This document shows, in pieces, positions 37,362 through 50,508 of a stretch of 64,000 nucleotides of DNA. The stretch's first letter is position 1; every line of letters starts with the position of its first letter. Both the position numbers and the translations under genes were made by a program. The notes beneath the pieces are model-generated. The model was given only the letters and a program-made list of their open reading frames with translations, searched no databases and had not been told where the DNA came from. This DNA is from Biscogniauxia marginata (taxonomy: Eukaryota > Ascomycota > Sordariomycetes > Xylariales > Xylariaceae), in assembly GCA_022695795.1 (NCBI GenBank), contig MU404094.1, forward strand, positions 124,001 through 188,000, given 5' to 3'.

Positions 37362-39507
37362 ATGGGTTGCCATTTCCACACTCTTAAACGTCACAGAAGA
37401 AATTCTGTTGTTAGTAACCCACGGGGATTGGTGATATGGTACTGCGTAAGTGGACCCAATGAAATGCTTGGACATTGCGACGACATTACTGACGATAACA
37501 TACATCAGTGCCAATGTGGCGACGGTCCATTGAATTATATTCTCGATTCTCATTGCCCGGGCTGCTACCACCCAAGATGCCAAAGCATGTACTCAAAACC
37601 ACCACCAACTTTACCACCACTACCCAAGTTCACCACCGCTACCAAGTTCACCACCACTACCAAGTTCACCACCAGTCAAAGTGTTCCATGGTGAAATTCA
37701 TTCATCGCACTGCTACAAGCGCTCAACACCCGAAACAGAAACCCTGTTACCTTCGGAGGGTTTTGTGGACCCTTCCAACTTGATGAAGGATCAATACCAA
37801 CCTCGTGACGCTACTGAAGTGAAATGCACGACAGGCAGCAGTGAAATCAAGTCCCATGATGAGCAGCAACGCCAACAGAGTATTGACTACATCAAGTATG
37901 TCAATAATCCTTGTGATTCGATTCAAGAATCTCTCAAAGGACTCGAGGGGGAAAGGGCAGTCCGAGAACAGAAAATTGAGCTAGAAACAATCACACTGGA
38001 TGGCGACAACAGCGAAGACTTGGGCTCCATAAACAGGATAGGCTCTTCGTCTTCTTCTGATACGGCTGGCAGATCCCTGACCAGTCAACCCGGAAACTAT
38101 GACCTCTCCTACAACGAGAAAGAGTCTAGTGATATGTTATCCAGATCCTCACGATCGCTTCCGGAAGCACCGTCATTCTCCGCTAGGAACACCCCAGCTG
38201 TAGTAATTCAGTGGCTTGAATCTCTCGAAGATAGCTCGTATTACACATTTATCTCGCATGCTTGCGAAGAATTCTGGCAGAGTGAGCCAGTTGACGGCAA
38301 CAGTACAACATCACGGAAAGGCAGAACTGCACGAAACCATGCCAAGCCCCTCCATAATACGAGGCCGAGGAAGGAAAAAGCAAGGGGCCGCAAAGAAGAC
38401 GACAGCGATGACGACACGCCACAAACAGAAACAACTGAGACGCCACCAACTGAGGCTGGAGGAAAGCTCCAGTTTGCTTGCCACTTTTACAAGAAAGATT
38501 GCCATCAGTATTCGAGGTGTATCCAGAAAAAGTTCGACAATATTAGCCATTTAGGCGCACATCTACGTAAGGAACATAGGCCCGGGTTCGAAATTGGGAA
38601 AGAACGCGGAGGACCTCATGTGCAGTGGTTTCGGATCTGGCACAAGCTTTTCCCAGAATCGCCGCAACCGGAATCACCCTATGTCACCGGGTTGGAACAG
38701 ATCGACCACTTCTGCCGGTACATAGAGGAGAGGACAGCTGCACAGCGCGGAGGGACATCCACGCCTGTGAACCCTCAGAACGTGATGCAAGATTTACGTA
38801 CATATCGGGAGGAATACGCGAGGGGCCTCTTTGAATCCTCGAGTGTTCAATTTGCAACTCCGGCAGCAACCCAAGTCAGTAACGAGAGTGCGAACGTAGC
38901 TCCGGATGACGTGAGCTCCCTCCAACAGACAGTTCATGGTATCCAAGATACATCACCTAATTCTCTCTCGATGGATACGACGATCTCTTCGGGAAACCTA
39001 TCCCAGCCGTTGTCTGACATGGCACACATCGATCATTCTGCGCTTTCTACACATTTTCCGCAGATAACTGGCGGTCCGGCACACCAACGGGGTTACAATG
39101 AAAATAATATTGACATGTCACTCCAATCCAATTCGAATCATCCCGGCGATCATATGGAAACCTACGGCTCTTTCATGTTTCCTAATATGCAGCAGGATAG
39201 TTCGCACATACCGCCTGCTGGAGGATCGAACATTGATGATATTGAGTTCCAGACGCCTCCGGGTGATCCAATGAATATATTTTATGAGCCTACCCCCATG
39301 ATTCCTGGCGATTTGGACCCGTATGATGATACCAACATGGATCCAAAGGTCTCAGATGACCCTCACGATGAAGGTCCTACCTTCTTCAATGATGCAACCC
39401 GGGGGCTACTAGAATTTTCTGAAAACCTTTGGCCTTCGACCCTGAGCGGAGAATGCGCGGGGCCTGACGACGCGTGGATAGAAGATTTCTTTTCAAGAGA
39501 TCCTTAG
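37362..39507 (+). CDS. Fungal C2H2-type zinc finger protein (about 700 aa)
   Basis: The N-terminal part (37362 to about 37680) has a treble-clef-like Cys pattern, CQCGDGP...HCPGCYHPRC, found at the front of many fungal regulators. The main part runs to 39507 in another frame. It has a Ser/acidic region, a basic stretch (KGRTARNHAK, RPRKEKARGRKEDD), then a divergent C2H2 unit CHFYKKDCHQYSRC...HLGAHLRKEH, then FRIWHKLFPESPQPESPYV, a signature common in these proteins. The C-terminus is acidic and Asn/Pro-rich. The two frames meet in a proline-coding repeat. Either a 58-nt intron 37681..37738 (phase 1) or a one-base insertion in the repeat explains the switch. DNA binding and a regulatory role are family inference. 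The start at 37362 is the first ATG in frame. Confidence 0.68.
37620..37674 (+). repeat. 18-bp tandem repeat, 3 units, first with an extra C
   Basis: Units CTACCAAGTTCACCACCA at 37639-37656 and 37657-37674 are preceded by a 19-nt unit at 37620-37638 that reads CTACCC instead of CTACC. The one-base difference lies exactly where the two coding frames of the C2H2 gene change over. Confidence 0.9.
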
Positions 39508-39993
39508 TGACCTTTACCTTCACCGTACTTATGCTCGTGGCGATGATAGTTGGTTGATAATGTCAACGAAATATTTGGAAAAGGGGATACAGTGGAGTCA
39601 CCTAGGTTAGGGATATTGAAATAAATGGGTTGCATTATGGGCCAAGAATAGAGTTGCGCATAGCCTTGTCATAGTCCATCACATATAGAAAGACAACCTC
39701 CCTTTTTATTATAGAGGCCCCTGAGACATAGTTGTTATTAATGTCGTTTGCGAACTCTTGTACGTTTAGCTGGAGTTGAATGAGCTTCTATTGGATGTTG
39801 CGATGGCCACTAAGCAGATGGCTTCGGCAGTATATGCCTATGTTAGCCGTAGCCAAATTTTGAAGACAATTCCGGGCAACTAGCCTCTATGGAATATCGC
39901 CTACATTTTTATATATCAAAGAATTAATAATAATACAGTACAAACGAAAACAGGAAATACTTAAAGCTAATAATTCAAGACCACGACGCGCGA
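39508..39993. other. Intergenic, no gene seen
   Basis: Convergent 3' region between the C2H2 gene and the kinase relic, 486 bp, no ORF of interest. Confidence 0.55.
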
Positions 39994-40625
39994 CTAACTC
40001 GTGTCAGCACTCAGCATGTACTCCGAAACAAACAAGAAATTCGAGCTTCTCGTCGGACTTCGAGCCCCCACCTCTCCCGCATGGCCGCAGTGATCTGTGG
40101 TTCTGAAGAAAGTGTCGTTGTCTATCAAGGCCATCAACTCTTCCAGCCGAGGCTTATTGAGAGGGTCTAGGGCAAGGCACCCCAAAGTCTAGCAAACGAA
40201 GGTCTGGATCGAGATCCTGGCGATATCGTCTCGTCGAAAGAGGGTGCGGATGTCGTTTATAAATCACCCCTCTATTCGAGCAATGAACAGGATAGCCTTG
40301 GGAAACAACTTACACATCCGACATCCTCTATGTTCCTATCGATGGATTGGTGTCGATTTCCACACTGCGGACAACTGGGACTATGTGTCAGTAATCCTAT
40401 TATACAGTTTATAATATTATGATATTTCTCACTATTATTGAAGCTTGAGTTGTTCTTCGTAAAGGGCTAAGAAGAAACGACTCAATGGCGGGATTTCGAT
40501 AGAGGCTCTCGCATGAGCTTTGCTGAAGTCGATTAGCTTCAATATGGGAACTTGCTCGTACTCCTTAGGCATCCGGATCAGTATCTCCGAACACAACTGT
40601 GACTAAAGGTTAGCCCTGCTACTAT
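39994..40625 (-). pseudogene. Relic of a protein-kinase-like gene (C-terminal half)
   Basis: Minus-strand reading gives pieces of a kinase C-lobe in several frames. PILKLIDFSKAHA at about 40553-40510 looks like the DFG segment with Gly replaced by Ser. SIDRNIEDVGC at about 40350-40315 could be the segment around helix F and is followed by a plausible GTAAGT donor. INDIRTLFRRDDIARISIQT leads to LGCLALDPLNKPRLEELM, the usual end of a kinase domain. A TAG at 40191-40189 interrupts the last piece with no splice sites around it, and no N-lobe with Gly loop and Lys was found upstream. I read it as a decayed fragment; a short expressed pseudokinase with several introns is less likely. Confidence 0.5.
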
Positions 40626-41460
40626 AGCCCGAATTCATTTAAAGTACTAGGTGATTTTACGATTCACGTTTCGCATATCGCCATGTGTTGGACTTGAAGG
40701 ATACTCTTTACGGGACCGCTCTAGTTGGACCCCCCCTCTTTTCCCCTCTCTTCCTATGAAAGTTCGCTGTGGTCTACTAAACAATGTCACTTTGCTGTCT
40801 TTATAAATGAACATCCCCTTCTTTATTGTGCGATGCTTATTATATACCTAGAAACAGTCCAGTTTCGATAGTCAATACAGCTGAGCTGTCGATCAGACCT
40901 TTATCTGCATGGAGTCACAGAATGATACCACTAAATCGACAGTCTCCATCAAGTTATAAGCAGATCACGAGATATAGAACTAATTCATGCCCAAAGAGAG
41001 TTGCTATTATAGAGTTGTAGGCTGTAGCAGTAGCTATGGCTTCGTAGTAGTGATCCTTATTCCGAAGGAGTGACGAATTAATATACAAAACAATAACACC
41101 TATGTCCAGTTTTTTTAATGATGAGACCACAACCTCCCTTTGATCAGGCTAATAACCAAAACAAAAATATAGATCTTATATTATATCCTCTCAGCATATC
41201 CCTAGCATCACCATCGACACATTTGGCCCACTGTATATCCGAGAGCTAGATCACGTCAAACAGGAAAGATGTCCAAAACAAAAAATCCCCATCTGTTAAG
41301 CGCCCGTGAGAAGAAAGTTCTCGTGCGATCCAAAACCCACCCAGCCAGAATAACCTGTTTGACTCGTATCAGACTATTATCAGCTCGTCCACGTATGTAC
41401 ATCTCTACAGTCTGCTCTTGTTCTCGTATCATAATATTCAAGACGAGAACATGAGGGTAA
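40626..41460. other. Intergenic, no gene seen
   Basis: About 830 bp of mixed composition upstream of the relic and downstream of the class VII chitin synthase stop. Short ORFs only. Confidence 0.55.
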
Positions 41461-44400
41461 TCACATGTTGGCCAGTTCATGATCGATCTGCCGATCCATG
41501 AAGGCCCTCTTCTCACCCACTAGTTCTGTCTGCAATCTTTGTTCGACAAGAGCTCGGACTTGTTTCTTGGTCACCGTGTCAAGATCAACCTCTCGAAGCA
41601 CAGCTTGGATGGCATCGACAATCATGCTATCATCGGGTCCCATGTTACCCCTTTGGAAATCAAAGGATGCCATGGACTGATGTCCCGTACGAGCACCAAA
41701 GCCGGGTGTAGCGGTAGAGGCTCTCAGCATATCGTGCTGTGGTGAGTTATTAGATACAGCCCGAAGGTTGCTCATGCTTGGTCTGTATCCAGCGGCCGGG
41801 GCGTCTTGGTACGGAGAATGAATACGTTGGACATCACCGAATGAAGCGGTCGATTGCCGGTGCATGGGGTTATCGGTATAAGGGCCGTAGGCAGACTGGC
41901 GCGACTGGAATGGAGCAGGGGACTGTGGCGGCATGTACCCACCGCGACCTTGGAGGCCTGTGAGGACGGAAGGCTGACGAACAGAAGAGTACACCGACTT
42001 CATGTCATCCATCTCATACATGTCGTCGTAAACTTCGTGACCCTTTTCGGAGTGTATGCCACGACGACCAGGTAGGTTGTTCAACGCAGCATAGTCATCC
42101 CAACGTTGCAGGGGAATAGAGCGTGGGTCAAAGACTTCATCATCTACAGCAACGACCTGCTTGTTGCCCTTCTCACCGATAACGATACGAGTGTTACCCC
42201 AGGAGAAGTTGTCTTGATTCCAGAAAGAGTAGACTGGGAGGATGAGTGACCAGATAGGGTAAGCCATAAGGTAGATAATCATCCAACCGATGTGTTGCCA
42301 CTGTCGCTTGAGGATGAAGATCAGGGCCTGGAGACCATAGACCGCGGCTAAAATAACGAGCGAGATATAAGGGATTTGACCGGTGTTACTAGCAATGATG
42401 TAGATGAGATAAACCAGGTAAGCACAAGTAGCCGGGAGAATAATTGTTCCAGTCAAATCGATGAAAACGACGAAACGCATGGAGAAACAGCAGAAACCAC
42501 ACATATCCTGCAGTTTGACCAATTCGAACAAGTTGTGGATAGTCGAGTTAATCCATCGTCGCCGTTGGGATAAGAGAACGCTCCACTTCTCAGGGGCAGC
42601 AGTTTGACAATACGCATCCGGAATAAACTTGTAAGACATGTATGGGAAATGCTTCGTCATCAATGTAGTGAGGTATCGGTCCTCGCCGAGAGACAAAAGA
42701 TTCTTCTTATGCAAGGTATCGACATTGCAAACGCTGTATTCTCGAATGACTTGGTCAGAAATAATCAAGGGTTTTCCTCGATCAGCAGTTCGCAGACGGT
42801 ACATGCAGAAACTATGCAAGGTTAGTTATAAGAGATCCAGGGTGGTATGATATGAAACTTACCATCCAGGAAGACAGGTGACGCTGCCAAAGAGGGATTC
42901 GAAGGCTTTAGCTAGATGATGGGAAATATAATATTCGTAGACTTGAATCATACTCCACCAGCTTCGCTCCTCATTCTGCAGGGCGGTTTCGCCGCAGATG
43001 CCGGCAATCTTCGAGTTATTGGCACAAGCGGCAACTAGTCGGTTGAGAGAATCTTCTCGGACACATGTATCGGCATCGACCATAAGGAGATATTCATAGA
43101 GCTCAGGGTCCACGCCGATAATGTTGTTAATCTGGTGGAACATCTCGAGTTCAAGGGGATTCATCGGTGCACGGTGATGGACACGATTTAGGAAGCTCAT
43201 GAGCAAGATCTGAGAGTCACGCTTGCCACGGTTGCCAGGCTTCGCCTTAGACTGTTCAGACTCCTTACCAACCTTGACGACAACAACATACGGGACAACG
43301 TTGCCTTCATATTCGTAAAGGCCAGAATATACCTTTCCATAGTTCAGTTGCTCACTGCCAGTTCCGACCGACTTGAAAGGTAAGGCCGGGGGATCAACCT
43401 TCGGATCAACTCCGAGAATGTCCAGTACGATCTTGGGTGTGGGTCGGTCGTTTCCTTCACCAACGATGACACCATCACAGATGACACAGATCAGCTTTCT
43501 CTTATTGTCGTACTGAAGGGCTGTGAGGGAGTCTAGCGCCTTTCTCAATGAGTCTTCACCCTCCGTGTATGCAGGAATCTGGCAGATGACAAATTTATCT
43601 TGCGGAGCGGGACGTCGTTTGGAGCCAAATTGCAGAGCCGAGAGGAACTTGATGAGGATGACAGCAGCGATAATTATGGTAAAGGCCAGGAGAATGTAGT
43701 TGTTGGCTTGGCACCTAGCCGAGTAACGGAAATCGGGTATGCCCACATAGAAGGTCTGCTTGATACAGTTGAGACTGTTTGCGGCCGCGGCGTATGCGGT
43801 CTGGTTGTTCTGGACATCGGTCAAGTGATCGTTCCAGAGGTCCGTGACATCATCTCCGGCATTATTTTGAACAATGTCCGTCAGGGTACTGTCGAGGAAA
43901 TTGTAGGTAGCCAAGTTCTTATAGAAATCAATCGTGATGAAGTAATCCGTGAGGTCATATATGGCGCCGTCATAAATGACCCACATGTGTTGGTTGTTCT
44001 GGCCATCATCATAGACATCGTCCTTATCCCATACCAAGTCGCCGTGGTAGTATTCCTTGATTTTCGGCTGGAAATTATCGCTATACCAAGTCTCAGATCG
44101 AAGCTTGGTAGTCGGGTCGGCCTGAAAATAGCCAGATGTATGCACACCTTGCACCAACGTAGGCGTGTTATTCTTTTGTAGCTGAATTGTTTTATCGATG
44201 CCGAGACCAGGGCAAGTAAGTGGGAGCGGCGCTACGAAGTACTCATCAAGGTTCATGCCAGCATACTCAATCATGAGTTCGCTGGTGGTCTCGATATTTG
44301 TATCACTGTGTTGGATTCTCCAGAACTTTGAAATGTCGTAAACTTTGCCGTGGATGCTGACCCAGAAATCGCTCTCACCCATGTGTGTGCTGACCTCATC

Positions 44401-46895
44401 CTCAGTCCACGCCTTATCAAAATTGGGGCAAAGTAAGCGGCCGAAGGCAATGATCCAGAAGACAATAATTGCGTTAAGGATGAAGATTAAGAAGACCAGG
44501 ACGAACTTTTCTCGCCAAGCCATTCGCACATCTGGTCTCTTCATGCGTCCAATATGCCGAAGGGCAGCGGACGGAATCCAGAAAGTCATGGCCCATACAA
44601 AGCCAACCCAGGCACGTCGGCCCAATGACTGCTCCTGTGTCTCAACATGCTTGCCCGCGGCATCTTCAGCATCTAGATTATTGATGAACTCGCCGTCACT
44701 GGTGAAATAAACCTGGTCACGGTGGGTGTCTCCCTTATGGCCCAAACCATAATCACCACTATGCATGTTGCGCATGCCGGATGGGCTGACGGAGGGCGCT
44801 CTCATTTGGCTTTGCGCAAATGTGAGCTGACTATGGTTGCGCTGGTGGCCAACAAGCTGATCTCGGCTGTTATTGGAGCCATGGTCGGGATACTGGGGTG
44901 GGAAGAAACCGCTACCAGTGTTTGAATAGCTGGTTTCGAGGCCCGGGGTCACGAAAGGGTTACCACCGCCTCCCATGCTGTCCTGGGGGGGTTTCAGGTC
45001 CAGCATGCTTTCCGCTTCCCACCAGGCAGACTCCCGCATCCAAACGCGCTCCTTGCCTATGACAACTTCGCCGTTACTCCAACCTCGCTCTAGGATCCAC
45101 GTCTCTATGCCGTCTCGACCTTCCCTACAGCCCAAGGGAGCGAATCGTTGAACGAACTCGTCAACGTCGAAATCAGCCGTGAAATCCAGGTTCTTATTGC
45201 GCCGGTTGGCCCACTCGGGTAGCCTCCAGGCTCGGAGCTGACGAGATACTGTGCCAGCCGACCAAGCGGATGTAATTGAGGGCAGGGCTGCGAGACTGGC
45301 TGGAGTTTCGTCGGTCGGGTGCAACGATAGGTGATACCAAGCACGGCTAGTGCTGAGCACGGAGGGGAGATCCATTCTGGCATTTCGGCCAAGGTTGATA
45401 CCTTGGCCTGGAACAGGGAAGAGCAGCTTCTTGAGGAAGCCGTCGTCTTCGCCCGCGAAGCCAATCTTCTCCAGTACGACTTCTCGTCTCTCCGATTCGT
45501 GTTGTCGCTCTCGAGCGACCGGCCCAGTCGTGATGCCCAGGTCAGGGGCAACTTCCGTAACTGCGTTGAGCATCTCCCGGTTGACGGCACTTCCGGCAGA
45601 AACGACGTCTATGCCATCTTCTTTCATCTCAGCATTAATACCTAAGCTGTCATCGAAGATGCCCCGCATCGAAAGGGCCTTGCCCAGATTGGGGTCCGGA
45701 ATTTCCACAACGGTAATGCAAACGGTATCACCGTTATCCTCGTTCGAGGTCGGAGTTCGATGCCCGTCTAGAGATTCGTCGCCATCCCTAATACGCGCCA
45801 TCTGTGCAGCAATTGACTCATTCGCCTTGGTGATGACCCAATCAACAAGGGCTTCGTAGAGACCACCGATCAAGGTCCGCCTATCTTCGGTAGTGCATTG
45901 TCTTGCGAGCACTTCAGGGTCAAGACCCAGCAGCCCGCCGACATCCTCGCATATGTCGTCAAGGACGTCCCCGTCAACATTATAGTCCAGCGTGTTGCCA
46001 AGCTTGAGGAGACCAGCGAGGGTCGAAATAAAGTTTCTATGAGACGAGCCTTTAATACCGATCTCCTTCAGGGCAGTTCTGAGATCATCTGCGGCTGCAC
46101 CGTCATCGGCGGTAGGAAGGTAGGAAGGAGGATCATAGGTTCCAGATCGAGCTAGTAATGAGTAGCTCGCAGCGGGCTTGAGGCTCAAGAATTCTCTCTC
46201 GGCCGGGGTCGAAGCTGAGGTAAGTAGGTAATAAAACACATCAAATGCACGATATCCCGGTTCAGAGGGGATATTGAGGAGACCCTTTTCAGTGTCGATC
46301 CCCCCCTGCGACAAAGCTAGACTAGCAGCAGTCAAATTTCCAGCAAGATTCATCGTCAATGTTACCCCGAGCGCAGTTTGCCGCGGTGCGGACGGGTTGT
46401 AAGGCGTCACACATCGGATGAACGGCCTGATCACTTCGAGGGCAGTGAACACCGACGAAGGGATCGAGAGGGGCAGAGAGGACAGGAAGGGCGTAAGGAG
46501 CGAAGGTGTCGATGTGTGTAGAGATCTGAGCAAGATTAGCTAATCCTGGATGCGTTTAAAGGTAGTCGTCGATCGGTCAGTCGGTTAACATACCCTAAGA
46601 TAATACAGCCATCTTCTGCTCGGCGTCGAGCATGTTCCCATGCTCTAGCAGCTAGAGCCACATCTACTGTGCCGCCCGATCTGCCATCAGGGCCCGTCTG
46701 TTCAGCCGTGAGCCATGTGTTGACGACGAGACTGGTGCCGGCGTCGAGTGGATAGGGTTGTGAGGATAGGTAGATATTGTGAATAGCATTCAGGAGAGTC
46801 GTCGTAGAAACCGAAGCAGATTGCTGTCCAACCCGAGAACCACTAAAGGAATCGGCGACAGAATACATGGACATGCGGCCTTGCGGGTTCGCCAT
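41461..46895 (-). CDS. csmB: Class VII chitin synthase with degenerate myosin-like domain (1771 aa)
   Basis: Membrane glycosyltransferase that polymerises UDP-GlcNAc into chitin at hyphal tips and septa. Exons 46895..46594, 46525..42863 and 42811..41461. Residues 1 to about 560 align in style with a myosin motor, but no P-loop GxxxxGK(S/T) is present, as known for this class. A cytochrome-b5-like segment ([14 protein letters not shown]) follows after two membrane helices. The catalytic domain has [20 protein letters not shown], the DAD motif ([10 protein letters not shown]), EDRYLTTLM and QRRRW. The last intron splits the LPGC/FCMYRLR segment, a conserved intron place. After the final membrane helices comes a Tyr/Pro/Gln-rich linker and a DEK-C-like end ([20 protein letters not shown]). 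It is divergent from the class V gene. Symbol is by analogy with Aspergillus. Confidence 0.95.
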
Positions 46896-49800
46896 GATGG
46901 AACGGCGGCGTCCTCCCGGACAATGACCACGCCTTGTAGCTTTACAGCTTTCCTCCTCCCGAAACGATGGTCGAATTCGACGGGGGCAAAATCTGGAATC
47001 AATTCAAGCGAGCCACCTCACTACATAGAATCGTAGCGAGTTGATTGACTAGCGAACGGAGGTTGGCTCGGTGCCGTCAGGGCACAGGCTTCCGAAGTAG
47101 AACCCAAGCAGGATGGAGTCGAGGTGGTGCGGTTCGCAGGGCAACACAATATCAAAGCCAGTTCCAATGGAGAAATCGATGATTAGAAGCGATAGACTAT
47201 TAAGATACAACTGCCAAAGCGAGTGAGGCAGTCGATTAGATACAGATTATGGTAAAAATAAAAAACGATGGAAGAACGCAGGAGGGAAGAAACAACGAAT
47301 GGTTTCTGCAACAGTGGTGACAAGGGAACCAGATGGGGTACCGCAGTGAGTGTGTATGGAGGAGGAGGAACGAACGCACTCCCTATGATGAAAAAAACAG
47401 AGGATCGACAGATTATTGAGCGAGAACCTGTGACTTGGGCTCTGGTGTCCACCGGACTGTTTTGCATAGGAGGTTTACGGGAGTATGTACACAGTATTTG
47501 CACTCGTTGCACCTTCCAGTGTTTTGAGGCCTTGGGCGCGTTGTGCCTCTCTTTGTAACCTCAAGCAGCTTAGCGCCGGTCCGTTTTCCTTAGTACACAG
47601 TACATGCTTCGTACAGGGTTGTTAGCGCGTCCAAGACCCGAGGCGGCGTCGACCGCCATACCCTGTCTTTGTACATAGGGATTAATAGCATCTACCTAGT
47701 GTAGCCATGTAGCTGGCGCAGTCGAGGCGTGACGATCCCTTTCTGTCAGTTCAATAAACAATCACATAGCTGCCCCGTCTCGGATCTGCTTTCTTACCTC
47801 ACCTCATCATTGGCTCTTGGTAGGTTGAGCATTTCTGCCCAGCGAATCAAGACGGATAGAGAGCCATGTACATATGGATATATCCACATCGCTATATGTA
47901 ACTAGGGGAATAAAGTAGGCACATATACACCAACTTACTCGTACACCGTAAGCTTGCCACCTTATGCAGCGCTACGTTTAGGGGTGAAGGTAAATAACAA
48001 CTACAATTCGTGTTCATTGTTGCTTGTTTGACGTGAGCATTTCTAACACTCACTATATTAACCTAGGTGCCTACTATGTATCTTAGATATCTAAGCTATG
48101 GGAGTTAATCGGCAGATAGATTTAAACTGTTTACTCTCCCTCGGTGCATGACATAAAATTTATATTTTTAGCATAAGATCTTATACTTATACGGGATGGA
48201 CTACCGCGATTCCTTGATCTTTTACGAGAATGGCCATCTGCTGTTCGTGAATACGAAGCGGCCGAAGGGGAATTATACTGGGTCTCTCACACCACCCCTG
48301 TCAATACCAAGTTCCGATTCGATGGGGCAATCGACAAGCAACCCCAAGTCTGTTCGAGCCTCTAAAGGGGCCTTGCGAGCGCTGTGGCAGTGTCCCGCTC
48401 GATAACCTTCTGGAATTTTTCACGCGCCCCAGCGCCACTCTTTTCCTACGGGACCACCGTGGGCCAATACGAGAGAGCACGGTTCCCAGAACAAGCCTAG
48501 GTTTAGCGGCCGCCCACCCCGTTCAAACTCTGTTTTTTCTTTTCTCTGACCCAGGTTACCCTATTTCGAAGCAGACCAATGAACGAAATACCAAATACCA
48601 GAATTCTTACTATGCAGACCGATCTGACGGGAATGGGATCATGGCGTGGAAAATATCTGCGTGTGAATCAAAAATCAAATCCCATCATGCGCCTCATGCC
48701 TGCATCCCTACGCTATGTACATGGTTGCTCTGGGCGACCACAACAATGCATACTAACAAGTTCAGGAGGCACGTATTATTACAGAGACATGCAGCCATCG
48801 GCTTTTGTGCAATCCTATTTTTAGAGGGGTGAATGCCAGTCCAGGTTTTGGAAATCCACGATCCACCTGATGAGACAGACGCACGTAAGCCGCCGAGAAA
48901 AACAAAATCTTGATCGAAGAGATATATGCACAATACGATTGCTCTTGCTGCAGCTCTCGGCCCTGGTATTTCGTCGCATCTCTCTGGGACTTGTCTCTAC
49001 CTCAGGTGAGTTTACCGTTAATAAGGTAGCAGATTGTGTGAGTAAGTAAGTAGGTATGGTTTGGCCACACCTACCACTACATACACAGAAGGCCTTCAAC
49101 GGTTTCAACCAATGGCCAACTCCCCAGGTTAGCTTACTTGTTTGCTGCTCCCGCAGGTAAGTTCCTACATATACCTACCTACATATAGTATACATGTCGA
49201 CCAAAAAGCGACGTGGTGTTATTTCTCTTTGCCGGTCGATACGACCCAAGCTGACCAGCAGAGAATCTTAAATACTTGTTGGAACGGTGGCGTTGAATCT
49301 CATCCCAGGTCAACTAGATCAGTACCATGCCTCTAGCATTACGAACAAATAAAGGCTTCATAGTCAGTGGCCTACACGAATTGCAACTTTTCACATGGCA
49401 TCCAATCTCGATATATGACCGAGGGAGTATGGAGTGAGGAGGTAGGGAGTAGGTATGTAACTGTATGCAGGTATTTCTCACGAGTGTACACAGTGTATAC
49501 GTATGCTACATGTGCACAGTCCATGTTCCCTGATTTGTCAACCCCTGGACGAATGTTGTCATTGTGTCCGTGTCTGGGAATATTCTCTGCCACCGAATCT
49601 GAATCTGCTGATCGAGGGTACGATCGCAGACCTGATCTGCACCGATCTAGTATCCTGCCTACCTGCTCGATATTGTATCGGTCTCCGTACGCATGTTCAC
49701 TTTGCGATGGTGTAAGTCGGGTGTAAGTCGGGTGCAATGCAATCGGGTTAAAAGAATACCCAAACCCTCGAATTGGATTGGTGCATATTTGTAAAGGGGT

Positions 49801-50508
49801 ATGTCGGATCCGCGGGTGTCTCTGTTGATGGCAAGTGCCCATGGCGAGGGACCCACTCCACCCACCAGCCTGAAGGTACCCGGGTGGTTCAGCGTCAGGT
49901 CTAGTCTCGCAGGTCAGTGGATGCCGATGGGCGAGATGTGCTAGCTTTTATGGGTCACGCGTGCCTAAAGCAGGCCTAGCGCCACTTCGTATGCTGCGAA
50001 CCTGCACGGCGGTGCCCCCCCTGCAAGCTGCCGAACAAAAATAAACCCCCCAAGTAAAACAACCCGTCGACGACTGGAAATTATGTCCCTTTTTTCCCCC
50101 AGCTACATACCACCATCATCACATCACATCCGAGAAAGGCTCGAGAGGATCACCACCCCGAAAGCACCGGTCGAACGAGCTTGACGACGGCCTCGAGCAC
50201 CGTTTGCTTCCCCCCTCGCTTCCCTCTGCCTCCAACCACCACATTCGTTATCGACACGTTCGCTACGCTACGCCATTGCATCTATTGCTAACCTTAATTG
50301 ACGACGTGAGGATCGATCGCTGCACAGAATAGACAGAAATCCGCCGACTTATCGGAACTTTCTCAAACCCAACTCATCCCATCCCATCCCATCCCATCCC
50401 ACCCACTGAGTCCAGAAGCCGTCCCAATTCGAGCCATTGTTCACCCGTCGAGCTAACTCCGCCTGACCCGTCTCACGATCGTTCGGCCTGTTGGGCTGCA
50501 GATTCAAC
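46896..50508. promoter_or_regulatory. Shared 3.6-kb divergent promoter of the two chitin synthases
   Basis: No gene found between the two start codons. The right 450 bp is C/T-rich with an (ATCCC)5 run, as expected of a fungal 5' UTR. Several TACCTACCTA words lie near 49165. The linked divergent layout of class V and class VII genes is conserved in many filamentous fungi, suggesting co-regulation; binding sites were not identified. Confidence 0.6.
50376..50400. repeat. ATCCC pentamer repeat x5
   Basis: Five perfect copies, 108 nt before the class V ATG, probably inside its 5' UTR. Confidence 0.88.

Noticed and set aside
40826..41020. 64-codon ORF near the class VII chitin synthase 3' end
   Set aside because: Too short, no features, and sequence around it is non-coding in character.
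43600..44181. 193-codon plus-strand ORF inside the class VII chitin synthase
   Set aside because: Antisense shadow; the minus-strand frame carries clear chitin synthase and cytochrome-b5-like motifs.
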